From Acrocarpospora catenulata (GTDB lineage Bacteria > Actinomycetota > Actinomycetes > Streptosporangiales > Streptosporangiaceae): a stretch of 56,985 bases of DNA. Location: positions 1 through 56,985 of the forward strand of contig NZ_JAHCST010000059.1 of assembly GCF_018476525.1 (NCBI RefSeq), given 5' to 3'. The position numbers and the translations under genes are program-made. Below, piece after piece: positions 16,742 to 25,044 of the stretch. How positions within the stretch are numbered: position 1 is the first letter of the stretch; each line of letters opens with the position of its first letter. The notes under the pieces are model-generated. The model saw only the letters and a program-made list of their open reading frames with translations. It did no database searches and had not been told where the DNA came from.

Positions 16742-18310
16742 ATGTCCGGCAGGCAACACAAGGAGACGGAGACCGCGCGGCGGGTCCGGGCCAAAGGCCT
16801 GGCGGCCGGGCGGAGTCTGGCGAGCATCGCCGAAGAGATCTTCGAGACATGCGCGCCGACATTCGGCACCACCCGGATCAAGGCCCATCGGCTCTCGAAC
16901 GGCATCGCGCTCGCCGACGTGATCGAGCAGGTGCGCGCCCTCTTCGAGCGTGACGGCAAGGCGATTCCCGGCATCGGGGAGACCCTGCTCTCGGCGTACG
17001 AGTCGGGGTTGAAGCGCCCAGGTCCCGAGTACCTCCACTACCTGTGCTGCGTCTACCGGGTCGAACCGGTCGCCCTCGGCTACGACGGGCCCTGCATCTG
17101 CGGTCATGGTCACCGTATGCCGGGCGTCGTCCGCGGCGGCGACCTGCAGGACGGAAGATCCGACACATCCCCTGTGGCGCGTGAGTTGCTCATCCTCTCG
17201 GACGACGGCGAATCGGCGGCCAGGGGCGAGGAGGACGAGAACGTGCTAAGGAGGACGCTGTTGAAGCTCCTCGCCGGCACCTCGGTGAGCCTGGACGGCC
17301 AGGTCCTGGGGGCGGTAGAGAACATCAGGCGGCGGATGGACGACACGATGGTGTCGGCGACCGTCTCACCCGCGATGCTCGATCAGTGGGAAGAGTCCAC
17401 GATCGGCTTCGGCCGCCAGTACATGAACACCCCGCCGCTCCGGCTCCTCTGTGACGTGCTGCTGGAGTTCGCCGCGGTGCGCAAGGCGATGGAGCGGCGC
17501 CAGCCGGTCGACCTCCAGGAGCGGCTCTGCCGGATGGCCGCCCAGCTCTCCGGGCTGTGCGGCATGATCATGATCGACCTCGGCGACCACCGGATGGCCC
17601 GGTCGTTCTTCCGCACCGGCCGGACCGCCGCCGACGAGACCGGCGACCGCGCGCTGCGGGCCTGGGTGGTGGCCAGGGAGGCGCTGGTGCCGCTCTACTA
17701 CGGCGACCCCAGAGAAGCGCTCACCCTCGCCAAGAAGAGCCGCGACATGGCCGGTCAGACGCCCTGCGCGGCCAAGACCATGGCGCCCGTGGTGGAGGCC
17801 AGGGCGCTGGCCATGCTGGCCGGCAGCAACGGGCAGAAGAAGGACGTGGTGGAGCAGGCCAAGCGGGCGCTGGCCCGGGCCCGCACCGCGTTCTCCCAGA
17901 TGGTGCCCTCCGAGCAGGAGGACACCGCGTTCGGCTACACCGAGCGGCAGCTCTACTTCTACCAGGGCGACGTGCTGGTCCGCCTCGGCGAGACGCTGGA
18001 GGCCGACGTGGTGCTGGAACAGGCGCTCGGGCAGTACGAGGGCGAGCCGCTGGACCAGACGCTGATCCGGCTGGACCTGGCGCAGTGCCGCCTCATCGAG
18101 GGCGACCCCGAGGAGGCCGTGACGCTGGCCGTCAACGCGCTGGAACTGATCGACAAGACCCACCGCACCGAGCTGGTGATCGGCAGGGTGAACGAGCTGA
18201 TCAACGGCGTGGTCGGCCGGCACGGCGAGATCAAGGGTCTGGACCGGCTGCGGACCGTCGCGCTGGAGCGCGCGCAGTTGGACATCGGCGACTTCGTGGG
18301 GGGCGCATGA
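16742..18310 (+). CDS. NsdA-like regulator: HTH-type N terminus plus TPR array
   Basis: A ~522-aa protein. The N-terminal ~110 residues form an XRE-like helix-turn-helix region (SLASIAEEIFETC, LADVIEQVRALFE, ETLLSAYESGLKRPGPEY) followed by a Cys/His cluster GPCICGHGH. The remainder is helical TPR-like repeats. From memory this architecture matches Streptomyces NsdA, a negative regulator of differentiation and antibiotic production. I use ATG 16742, preceded by GAGAGGGG; ATG 16682 is in frame but lies on a possible promoter (TACGCT just upstream). The stop overlaps the next ATG (ATGA), coupling it to a GNAT acetyltransferase. Confidence 0.8.
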   Translation: MSGRQHKETETARRVRAKGLAAGRSLASIAEEIFETCAPTFGTTRIKAHRLSNGIALADVIEQVRALFERDGKAIPGIGETLLSAYESGLKRPGPEYLHYLCCVYRVEPVALGYDGPCICGHGHRMPGVVRGGDLQDGRSDTSPVARELLILSDDGESAARGEEDENVLRRTLLKLLAGTSVSLDGQVLGAVENIRRRMDDTMVSATVSPAMLDQWEESTIGFGRQYMNTPPLRLLCDVLLEFAAVRKAMERRQPVDLQERLCRMAAQLSGLCGMIMIDLGDHRMARSFFRTGRTAADETGDRALRAWVVAREALVPLYYGDPREALTLAKKSRDMAGQTPCAAKTMAPVVEARALAMLAGSNGQKKDVVEQAKRALARARTAFSQMVPSEQEDTAFGYTERQLYFYQGDVLVRLGETLEADVVLEQALGQYEGEPLDQTLIRLDLAQCRLIEGDPEEAVTLAVNALELIDKTHRTELVIGRVNELINGVVGRHGEIKGLDRLRTVALERAQLDIGDFVGGA

Positions 18311-18810
18311 CCTTCCCGCTCCGCGTGCGGCGCTACCGCTGGTCCGACCTGGACCAGGTGTGGGCGCTACACCAGATCTGCCTGGCCCAGGTGGGCGTGT
18401 TACCGGGCGACGGCGTCTACTACGAGGACGACTTTCCCCGGATCAGTGAGGTCTATCTGGCCGACCGGGGAGAGTTCCTGGTCGGCGAGGTGCCCGGGCC
18501 CAGGATCGTCGCGATGGGCGGGCTACGCCGCCTGGACGACGAGACCGCCGAGATGTGCCGGCTCCGGGTGCATCCGGAGTACCAGCGCCGCGGCTACGGC
18601 TCCCAGATCGTGGAACAGCTGGAGAACCGCGCCCGCGAGCTGGGCTACAGCCTGCTCCGCGGGGACACCACCCTCCGCCAGGGCGCGGCGATCGAGCTCT
18701 ACCGCAAGTACGGCTGGCGCGAACTCAGCCGGGAGGTGTGCGGCGACACGGTCGTGCTCTACGGCGAAAAGTCACTAATCCCTGTGAATTCGGGTCAATT
18801 CATCAGGTAA
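18307..18810 (+). CDS. GNAT-family N-acetyltransferase
   Basis: A 167-aa acetyltransferase with the acetyl-CoA pyrophosphate loop in VHPEYQRRGYGSQIVEQLE (R/Q-x-x-G-x-G type) and the C-terminal IELYRKYGWRE block of the GNAT fold. Substrate is unknown. ATG 18307 overlaps the upstream stop by 4 nt, so it is translated with the NsdA-like regulator and may modify a partner in that pathway; this is inferred only from coupling. Confidence 0.85.
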   Translation: MTFPLRVRRYRWSDLDQVWALHQICLAQVGVLPGDGVYYEDDFPRISEVYLADRGEFLVGEVPGPRIVAMGGLRRLDDETAEMCRLRVHPEYQRRGYGSQIVEQLENRARELGYSLLRGDTTLRQGAAIELYRKYGWRELSREVCGDTVVLYGEKSLIPVNSGQFIR

Positions 18811-18986
18811 TTTCCGGGCCGGGCTCCGGCGTGGGACCGCTCATTTGTCCCCACGTATGAGATTTATACCTCTGCTGGGAAAGATATGTCGCGTTCCCCG
18901 CGAGCCCGGCCCTTCGCACGTCATTCACTCAGGAAACGCTCTCCCGAACGCTTCGGCGGTGGGACGGCACCGTCTGAAAGTTTCCC

Positions 18987-19424
18987 TCAGAGCAGATGGT
19001 CGAGGATGGCCAGCAGATTGGGCGGTTCGACCGGTTCGGGGAGCGCGGCCAGCTCCTCCCGGGTGTGCCAGGCGTGCCCCCGGTAGGTGCCGTTCTCCTC
19101 GGGCGTCAGCTCGGTGGAGGCCACATCCGGCGTGTGGTCGAAGCGGGCCAGGAAGAACGGCTCGGTCTTCACGTAGTGCACGCCCAGCCAGTGGTAGTCC
19201 CGTTCCACGGGAACCCACAGGTCAAGCACGCTCTCGCCGGGTAACCCCGTCTCCTCGCCGAGCTCCCGCCTGGCCGCCTCCAGGGGCGTCTCGCCGGGTT
19301 CGATGCCGCCGCCGGGGGGCTCCCAGAAGATCACGTCACTCACGTGATCGTGCCACCGGAGCAGGAGCACCCGCTCCTGAGCGTCCACGCAGAGCACCCG
19401 GGCCGCGGGTCGGGAATCAGCCAC
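18987..19424 (-). CDS. Nudix hydrolase
   Basis: A 145-aa Nudix protein. The Nudix box is complete: GGGIEPGETPLEAARRELGE continuing into ETGL, matching GX5EX7REUXEEXGU. These enzymes hydrolyse nucleoside diphosphates linked to another group; the substrate here is unknown. The Trp/His-rich strand after the box (DYHWLGVHYVKTE) differs from MutT. The start is GTG 19424 with GAGGGAAC immediately before. It is divergent from purU. Confidence 0.9.
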   Translation of the reverse strand: MADSRPAARVLCVDAQERVLLLRWHDHVSDVIFWEPPGGGIEPGETPLEAARRELGEETGLPGESVLDLWVPVERDYHWLGVHYVKTEPFFLARFDHTPDVASTELTPEENGTYRGHAWHTREELAALPEPVEPPNLLAILDHLL

Positions 19425-19473
19425 GTTCCCTCATCCTGCCATCCGCTGCCCGGCCGTCGGCCGGGATTGCGGA

Positions 19474-19479
19474 TATCAT
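19474..19479 (+). promoter_or_regulatory. -10-like TATCAT before purU
   Basis: TATCAT ends 36 bases before ATG 19516, leaving a short leader that carries AAGGA. The -35 region is not obvious. Confidence 0.35.
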
Positions 19480-19515
19480 GCTCAGCCGATGGAACCGCGC
19501 GCCCAAGGAACCCAG

Positions 19516-20364
19516 ATGAACCCCGAATATGTGCTGACTCTGTCCTGTCCCGACCGGCCCGGCGTGGTCGCGGCGGTCTCCGGGTTACTGGCACGGCTCG
19601 GGTGCAACATCACCGAGAGCCAGCAGTTCGGCGACCCGGAGGCGGAGCGGTTCTTCATGCGGGTGCAGTTCACCGGGGAGCAGCCGGCGGACCGGCTGCG
19701 GGAGGCGTTCGCCGCGCTCGCCCCCGACTTCGGGATGGAGCTCCAGCTATTCGAGCGGGCGGTCAAGCCCCGGGTGCTGGTGCTGGTGAGCAAGTTCGAC
19801 CACTGCCTGCACGACCTGCTCTACCGGGTGCGCTCCGGGCTGCTGGACATCGAGGTGGTGGCGGTCGCCTCCAACCATCCCGACCTGCGGCCGCTCACCC
19901 AGTCGTACGGGATCGACTACCACCACCTGCCGGTCACCGCGCAGACCAAGGCGCGGCAGGAGGCGGAGATCCTCACCCTGGTGGAGCACTACCGGGCCGA
20001 CCTGGTGGTGCTGGCGCGGTACATGCAGGTGCTCTCCGAGGACCTGTGCGGGAAGCTGGCCGGGCGGGTGATCAACATTCACCACTCGTTCCTGCCGTCG
20101 TTCAAGGGCGCCAAGCCGTACCACCAGGCGCACGCGCGCGGCGTGAAGCTGATCGGGGCCACCGCGCACTATGTCACCGCCGAGCTGGACGAGGGGCCGA
20201 TCATCGAGCAGGAGGTGGCCCGGGTGAACCACACCCACTCGGCCGAGGACCTGGTGCGGATCGGCAAGGACCTGGAGTGCCAGGCGCTGGCCCGGGCGGT
20301 CCGCTGGCACGCCGAGCACCGCATCCTGCTGGACGGCCACAAGACGGTGATCTTCCCCCGCTAG
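19516..20364 (+). CDS. purU: Formyltetrahydrofolate deformylase
   Basis: A 282-aa PurU (280 in E. coli). The N-terminal ACT domain (~1-80: YVLTLSCPDRPGVVAAVSGL) is followed by the formyltransferase-fold catalytic domain with INIHHSFLPSFKGAKPYHQA, where the HxSFLPxF segment holds the catalytic His, and then ATAHYVTAELDEGPII with the catalytic Asp. It hydrolyses 10-formyl-THF to formate and THF, balancing the one-carbon pool. I choose ATG 19516, which has AAGGA upstream and aligns with family starts, over ATG 19489. Confidence 0.94.
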   Translation: MNPEYVLTLSCPDRPGVVAAVSGLLARLGCNITESQQFGDPEAERFFMRVQFTGEQPADRLREAFAALAPDFGMELQLFERAVKPRVLVLVSKFDHCLHDLLYRVRSGLLDIEVVAVASNHPDLRPLTQSYGIDYHHLPVTAQTKARQEAEILTLVEHYRADLVVLARYMQVLSEDLCGKLAGRVINIHHSFLPSFKGAKPYHQAHARGVKLIGATAHYVTAELDEGPIIEQEVARVNHTHSAEDLVRIGKDLECQALARAVRWHAEHRILLDGHKTVIFPR

Positions 20365-20381
20365 CGGACCGGAGCGGGACC

Positions 20382-20418
20382 GGTCAGTGGCCGTGCCCCA
20401 AGGCGGCGGCCACCGACC
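20382..20418. terminator. Hairpin between convergent purU and prolyl oligopeptidase genes
   Basis: GGTCAGTGGCCG (20382-20393) pairs with CGGCCACCGACC (20407-20418) with one mismatch. It lies between two convergent stop codons and may terminate both. Confidence 0.55.
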
Positions 20419-20427
20419 AGTCCGGTG

Positions 20428-22491
20428 TCACTTCTTCAGGCCGGTGTGGGTGGCCAGGAAGGCCAGCTGGTCGGCCACCAGTGCCACGCTCTTGCTCACC
20501 GAACGCGCGCCGTGACCGGCCTCGGCCTCGTTCCTGAGCAGCACCGGGCGGTCGGAGGAGGTGGCGTGCTGGAGGGCGGCCGCCATCTTCCAGGCGTGCA
20601 GCGGGTGCACCCGGGTGTCGGAGGCGAACACGGTGAACAGGGTGGCCGGGTAGGCCACGCCCTCGGTGACCCGGTGGTAGGGGGAGTAGGACCAGAGCCA
20701 GCCGAACTCCTCGGGGATGTCGGCGGAGCCGTACTCGACGTTCCAGGTGGCGCCGAGGCCGAAGTGCTCGTAGCGGATCATGTCCAGCAGCGGCGCCGAG
20801 CAGACCACCGCCGCGTAGAGCTCGGGGCGCTGGGTGAGGGCGGTCCCCACCAGCAGGCCGCCGTTGGAGCCGCCCGAGATGGCCAGCTGGGCCGGGGTGG
20901 TGACCCCGGTGGCGATCAGGTGCTCGGCCGCCGCGTGCAGGTCGTCGAAGACGTTCTGCTTGTTGCCCAGCATGCCCGCCCGGTGCCACTGCTCGCCCTG
21001 CTCGCCGCCGCCGCGCAGCTGGGCGATGGCGTAAACGCCGCCCGCCTCCACCCAGGCCAGGATGGAGGCCGAGTAGCCGGGGGTCATCGAGATGCCGAAG
21101 CCGCCGTAGCCGTACAGCACGGTCGGGCGGGGGCCGGAACCGGTCGTGGGGGAGATCACCAGCATGTGCACCTCGGTGCCGTCTGCCGAGGGGTAGACCA
21201 CGTGCTCGGTGCGCACCTCGGGCACGGTCACCGAGCCGGGGGAGGCCGCCCAGAGCGTGGTCTCGCCGGTCCGGGCGTCGTAGCGCTGGATGGTCGGCGG
21301 GGTGACGTTGTCGGTGTAGCCGAACCAGGCCTCGTGGCCGCCATCTGGGCGCTCGGAGATGCCGCCGATGGTGCCCAGGCCGGGGGTGGGCACCGCGCCG
21401 ACCCGCTCGCCGGTGGTCAGCCGGTGCACCGAGATCTCGGAGATCGCGTGCCGCGTCCAGCCGACCAGCATGACCGGGTCGTCCAGGTCGTCGAGGATGG
21501 CGAAGTCGCTCAGCACCGCCTCGTCGTCCTCGGGGATCAGGTCCTGCCAGGTCTCGTACTGCGGCGTTTCCGGAGAGGTCACGCAGATCCGGGCGCGGGG
21601 GGCGTCGCGGTCGGTGAAGACGTAGAGCCGGCCGTCCCGGCCGAAGTGGAGGCCGGTCTGCGCGTCCACCCCCTCCTGCACGGTCACCAGCTCCGGCGCC
21701 TCGTGCGGGGAGGTCGCCAGGTCGGCGATCCACAGGTCGTTGCGGGGCGCCGTGCCACGGGAGGCCGAGATGGTCAGCCAGCGGCCGTCACGGGAGACCG
21801 ACACGCCGTAGTAGTTGGTCTTCTCCAGGCCCTCGCCGAAGACCAGCACGTCCTCCTCGACGGGTGCGCCCAGATCGTGCAGGTAGACCCGGCGGTGGTA
21901 CTGCTCCTCGCCCTCCGGGACCGCGTCGGGGGCCAGCCGGCGCACGTAGTAGTAGGCCTCGCCGCCGGGCAGCCACGCGATCGGGGAGTAGCGGCACCGG
22001 TCGATCGGGCCCTCCAGGATCTCTCCGGTCGCCACGTCCAGCACGTGCAGCAGCGACTCCTCGTCGCCGCCCACCGAGATCTGGTACGCCAGCCGCCGCC
22101 CCTCCTTGTCCGGCTGCCAGGTGTCCAGGGTGGTCAGTCCGGACGGATCCAGCGCCATCGAGTCGATCAGCACCCGCTCACCCTGCTCGTCGGCCACATA
22201 GAGCACCGCGTGCTCCTGCTCGGGCGTGCGGCGGGTAAAGAAATACCGGTCACCGCGCCAGGTGGGCGCCCCCACCGACCCCGACCTGAGCAGCGACGCC
22301 ACCCGGGCCCGGAACCCCTCCCGCCCGGCCAGTTCGGCCCGCTCGAAGAGCTCGCCCTGGGCCTCCAGCCACTCCTTCACCTCGGGGGACTCGGTATCCT
22401 CCAGCCAACGGTACGGATCCGGCACGGCCGTGCCGTGCAGGTCGTCGACGATGTCATCCCGGCGGGCCGGTGGGTACGCAGGTCGTGTCAT
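20428..22491 (-). CDS. Prolyl oligopeptidase, family S9A
   Basis: A 687-aa serine peptidase. The N-terminal PDPYRWLED signature and beta-propeller (~70-400) precede an alpha/beta-hydrolase domain. The nucleophile elbow is SGGSNGGLL (GxSxGG), preceded by the [15 protein letters not shown] oxyanion region; the catalytic Asp is probably in [14 protein letters not shown] and the His in EAGHGARS. No signal peptide is visible, so it is cytosolic and would cleave short proline-containing peptides. TAGAGT lies eight bases before the ATG without a ribosome site, so it may be leaderless. Confidence 0.93.
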   Translation of the reverse strand: MTRPAYPPARRDDIVDDLHGTAVPDPYRWLEDTESPEVKEWLEAQGELFERAELAGREGFRARVASLLRSGSVGAPTWRGDRYFFTRRTPEQEHAVLYVADEQGERVLIDSMALDPSGLTTLDTWQPDKEGRRLAYQISVGGDEESLLHVLDVATGEILEGPIDRCRYSPIAWLPGGEAYYYVRRLAPDAVPEGEEQYHRRVYLHDLGAPVEEDVLVFGEGLEKTNYYGVSVSRDGRWLTISASRGTAPRNDLWIADLATSPHEAPELVTVQEGVDAQTGLHFGRDGRLYVFTDRDAPRARICVTSPETPQYETWQDLIPEDDEAVLSDFAILDDLDDPVMLVGWTRHAISEISVHRLTTGERVGAVPTPGLGTIGGISERPDGGHEAWFGYTDNVTPPTIQRYDARTGETTLWAASPGSVTVPEVRTEHVVYPSADGTEVHMLVISPTTGSGPRPTVLYGYGGFGISMTPGYSASILAWVEAGGVYAIAQLRGGGEQGEQWHRAGMLGNKQNVFDDLHAAAEHLIATGVTTPAQLAISGGSNGGLLVGTALTQRPELYAAVVCSAPLLDMIRYEHFGLGATWNVEYGSADIPEEFGWLWSYSPYHRVTEGVAYPATLFTVFASDTRVHPLHAWKMAAALQHATSSDRPVLLRNEAEAGHGARSVSKSVALVADQLAFLATHTGLKK

Positions 22492-22704
22492 GTCTCAGCA
22501 CTCTAGGGCAGCAGACCGACACTCCGGCAGCACGCTCACCCGCCGGGACGTGGAGTAAAAAGATGATCGCCGGGGCATAAAGCTGATCAGGCGATGTCAG
22601 TTGCCCAAGGTTATGGGGTGGCGGACAGGTCATCGCAAAGGCCACACTTTGGTTGAGGACGGTGCCGTGGTGACCATCCGCTGGACCGTCCGGCGGAGGT
22701 CTTC

Positions 22705-22803
22705 GTGAAGGAAACACCCGAGTCCCAACAGGTGGGGCCACAACGTAGGCGCACAGTCAACGCCTTCAGGCTGACCCACGGAAATGCCGTGGAGGCCGGC
22801 TGA
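22705..22803 (+). CDS. Possible 32-aa leader ORF coupled to the HNH gene
   Basis: A GTG-started ORF, beginning MKETPESQQVGPQRRR and ending GNAVEAG. It has an excellent GGAGG five bases upstream, and its TGA overlaps the HNH start as TGATG, so ribosomes finishing it could re-initiate on the HNH gene. It is hydrophilic and basic. A CCACGG/CCGTGG hairpin (22776-22792) at its end partly covers the HNH ribosome site, so translation of the leader could open it. It may be a regulatory leader rather than a functional peptide. Confidence 0.4.
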   Translation: MKETPESQQVGPQRRRTVNAFRLTHGNAVEAG

Positions 22804-23312
22804 TGCGCCAAGTCCTGCTACTCAACGCGACCTACGAGCCGCTCACGACACTCTCCATGCACCGGGCCATCATCCTGGTGCTCAGGGAGAAGGCGGACGT
22901 CGTGCACCGCGACGGCCGGGGGGCGGTGCTCCGCTCGGCGTCCCGCACGCTGGACGTGCCGTCGGTGATCCGGCTCAGACGCTACATCCGCATTCCGTAC
23001 CGGTCCCGGATCCCGCTGACGCGGGCGGCGCTCATGCGCCGGGACGACTTCCGCTGCGCGTACTGCGGGCAGCGGGCCGAGACCATTGATCATGTTATCC
23101 CCCGATCCAAAGGTGGCCCGCACACCTGGGAGAACTGCGTCGCCTCGTGTATGCCGTGCAATCACCGCAAGGCGGACAAGCTGCTGGAGGAGATCGGGTG
23201 GTCGCTCCGGGTAAGTCCGGCGGTGCCACGCGGTGCACATTGGCGGCTGATTGGTGCACAATTCGACGGTGATCCGCAGTGGGCTCCTTACCTAGCGGAG
23301 TCAGCTGCCTGA
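22803..23312 (+). CDS. HNH endonuclease family protein
   Basis: A 169-aa protein of the actinobacterial HNH group that starts with RQVLLLNATYEPL. The HNH core is at ~84-130: RCAYCGQRAETIDHVIPRS with CxxC and the DHVIPRSKGG catalytic strand, then ENCVASCMPCNHRKAD with the second Cys pair and the final H. It should be a zinc-stabilised beta-beta-alpha-metal nuclease, but its biological role is unknown; such proteins are widely conserved single genes in actinobacteria rather than part of restriction systems. GGAGG precedes ATG 22803. Confidence 0.88.
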   Translation: MRQVLLLNATYEPLTTLSMHRAIILVLREKADVVHRDGRGAVLRSASRTLDVPSVIRLRRYIRIPYRSRIPLTRAALMRRDDFRCAYCGQRAETIDHVIPRSKGGPHTWENCVASCMPCNHRKADKLLEEIGWSLRVSPAVPRGAHWRLIGAQFDGDPQWAPYLAESAA

Positions 23313-23343
23313 AACTCGCTGATCGGACGGGCACAATCGAATC

Positions 23344-24183
23344 ATGACGTGGACGCTCACCTCAGACGTGTCGGCCTACGGCGAAGCAGTCGAGTCCTGG
23401 CTGCTCCGTGACCCCGTCCGCAACACGGTGCTGGTCACCGTGTTGCGGTGGATTCGGAGCGGCCAGTACTCCGATCCCCTGATGGGCTGGTTCGTCGAGC
23501 ACGGTGAGGTGCGGGGGGCGATCTGCCACACCCCGCCGTACCCGCTGTTGATCTCCGCCGCCCCGGCGGCGGACGTGCAGAGCCTGGTCGGGCTGCTGGT
23601 CAACCGGGGGCGGGAGCTGACGGGGGTGAGCGGGCCGCTGGAGACCGCCGCCACGTTCGCCGCGGCCTGGTGGGAGCCGGAGAAGGATCGCAGGGCCGAG
23701 CGCCTCTACCGGCTCGCCACCCTGGTCACCCCCACCGACCCGTCCGGCCACCTCGCCCTGTACGGCCCTGGCCGGGCCAGGATCGTCACCCCTCCCGACC
23801 TGCCGGTGGCCGTGCAGTGGTTCCGCGCCTTCCAGAGCGAGGCCCACGTGGACCTGGCGGCCGATCCCGCGCCGGTCGTCTCCAGCCGCCTGAACCGCAA
23901 CGAGCTGGTCTGGTGGGAGGTCGGCGGGCGCCCGGTCTCGCTGGCCGGCGTCTCCACCCCCATCGCCGGCATGTCCCGCATCGGCCCGGTCTACACCCCA
24001 CCGGACTACCGCCGCCGGGGCTACGGCTCCGCCGTCACCTACGCGGCCACCCGCAAGGCTCTCGACGAGGGCGCCAGCGAGGTCCTGCTGTTCACCGACC
24101 TCGCCAACCCGACCTCGAACTCCATCTATCAGGCGATCGGCTACGTGCCAGTCGGCGACTACGCCAGCATCATGTTCAACTGA
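23344..24183 (+). CDS. GNAT-family N-acetyltransferase
   Basis: A 279-aa protein with the GNAT core in the C-terminal half: RIGPVYTPPDYRRRGYGSAV carries the R-x-x-G-x-G acetyl-CoA loop, then LFTDLANPTSNSIYQAIGYV. The N-terminal ~140 residues are a divergent GNAT-like half, as in actinobacterial double-domain proteins. Substrate unknown. There is no clear ribosome site; a CACAAT box six bases before the ATG is a weak leaderless signal. Confidence 0.85.
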   Translation: MTWTLTSDVSAYGEAVESWLLRDPVRNTVLVTVLRWIRSGQYSDPLMGWFVEHGEVRGAICHTPPYPLLISAAPAADVQSLVGLLVNRGRELTGVSGPLETAATFAAAWWEPEKDRRAERLYRLATLVTPTDPSGHLALYGPGRARIVTPPDLPVAVQWFRAFQSEAHVDLAADPAPVVSSRLNRNELVWWEVGGRPVSLAGVSTPIAGMSRIGPVYTPPDYRRRGYGSAVTYAATRKALDEGASEVLLFTDLANPTSNSIYQAIGYVPVGDYASIMFN

Positions 24184-24192
24184 CCTGAGATG

Positions 24193-24243
24193 CTGTGTCA
24201 TTTGCCGATCCTTCGGCTCGGCGGGCTTGGCCGCCGGGGAGCC
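24193..24243 (+). repeat. Copy A of a dispersed GC-rich hairpin element
   Basis: This 51-bp stretch matches the reverse complement of 42674-42725 at all but about four positions. The shared core includes CGGCGGGCTTGGCCGCCGGG. A small internal hairpin CCGA-N-TCGG is kept in both copies. This copy lies in the promoter of the FmdB-type gene; its TTGGCC (24227-24232) is 19 bp before the TATTAT -10 box and could serve as its -35. Confidence 0.75.
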
Positions 24244-24251
24244 GGGGCAAC

Positions 24252-24257
24252 TATTAT
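24252..24257 (+). promoter_or_regulatory. -10 box TATTAT of a leaderless FmdB-type gene
   Basis: TATTAT ends six bases before ATG 24264 with no ribosome site between, the classic leaderless arrangement. Confidence 0.6.
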
Positions 24258-24263
24258 GCGGGC

Positions 24264-24482
24264 ATGCCGCGTTACGATTACCGCTGCCGGGCCTGTGGGG
24301 CCACCTTCGAGTTGAATCGGCCGATGGCGGAGGCCAATGCGCCCGCCGCCTGCCCTGGTGGGCATGACGACACGGTGAAGCTGCTCTCCACGGTCGCCGT
24401 CACCGGCGGGGCGAGCGCCAGCGCCCCCCGCGCGTCCGGTGGGGGCGGCGGGGGTTGCTGCGGCGGAGGATGCTGCGGTTAG
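24264..24482 (+). CDS. FmdB/Zn-ribbon regulatory-type small protein
   Basis: A 72-aa protein. MPRYDYRCRACGATFELNRP is the FmdB-type zinc ribbon N terminus with its first CxxC; the second metal pair is not a clean CxxC (AACPGGHDD offers C and H). The C terminus is a flexible Ala/Ser/Gly linker ending in the Gly/Cys run GGGGGGCCGGGCCG, which might bind metal. Family members are called putative regulators, but their role is unknown. The frame is open to 24195, but the leaderless promoter supports ATG 24264. Its stop overlaps the convergent WYL gene by 4 bp. Confidence 0.8.
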   Translation: MPRYDYRCRACGATFELNRPMAEANAPAACPGGHDDTVKLLSTVAVTGGASASAPRASGGGGGGCCGGGCCG

Positions 24483-24961
24483 GCCGCTTTGCGGCGTTGG
24501 AAAGGTAAGTAGCGTTCGGCCAGGTGGGGGCGGGCCGGGAGGTCCGTGGGCTCGACCGAGACGATGCGGTCGAAGCGGAACGCCCGGATGCCACGGCGGA
24601 GGCGGCACCAGCCCGCCAGGTACCAGTGGCTCCGGTGCACCAGGCAGGTCACCGGCTCCACGTCACGGATGGTCAGGTGACCGGCCGCGTCCAGGTACTG
24701 GATCCGGACCACCTGCCGGGTGGTGATGGCGCCGGCCACCGCGCGGGCGCGGCGCGCCACGTCCGGCGGCAGCGGGGTGGTCAGCGTGGACAGGGTAGTG
24801 GCGATCACGTCGTCGTCGAGCTCGAGGTGCTCGAACACGTGCCGCAGGCCCCTGCGGGCCGTCACGGACTGGGGTCCCGTGCCCAGGTGGGCGAGGGAGA
24901 GCGCGAGGGCGGCGATTTCGGCGGTCGTCAGCGATCCGGTGTGCTTGATGACGTTGGCCAT
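24479..24961 (-). CDS. WYL-domain protein lacking the N-terminal HTH
   Basis: A 160-aa protein matching the C-terminal part of YafY/PafC-type regulators. The helical middle (LTTAEIAALALSLAHLG) leads into the WYL domain (~85-150), with VVRIQYLDAAGHLTIRDVEP and the SHWYLAGWCRLRRGIRAFRF core. Typical relatives are 230-330 aa and begin with a DeoR-like winged helix; none is present here. The upstream DNA carries TAAAAT seven bases before the ATG, a good leaderless promoter, so the short form looks genuine rather than mis-started. It may sense a ligand or nucleic acid, or act through another protein. Confidence 0.78.
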   Translation of the reverse strand: MANVIKHTGSLTTAEIAALALSLAHLGTGPQSVTARRGLRHVFEHLELDDDVIATTLSTLTTPLPPDVARRARAVAGAITTRQVVRIQYLDAAGHLTIRDVEPVTCLVHRSHWYLAGWCRLRRGIRAFRFDRIVSVEPTDLPARPHLAERYLPFQRRKAA

Positions 24962-25004
24962 GCCTCAAATTTTACCGCCGATGACTGACATTTTTCGAAC
25001 GCTT

Positions 25005-25034
25005 GATCCCCTGGGTGGGTCCACCCAGGGGATC
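25005..25034 (-). terminator. Perfect 14-bp hairpin after ilvD
   Basis: GATCCCCTGGGTGG (25005-25018) is exactly complementary to 25021-25034 with a 2-bp centre. It lies 11 bp after the ilvD stop and before the WYL promoter, so it is well placed as an ilvD terminator, although the following T-tract is poor. Confidence 0.7.
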
Positions 25035-25044
25035 ACACGTTGGT

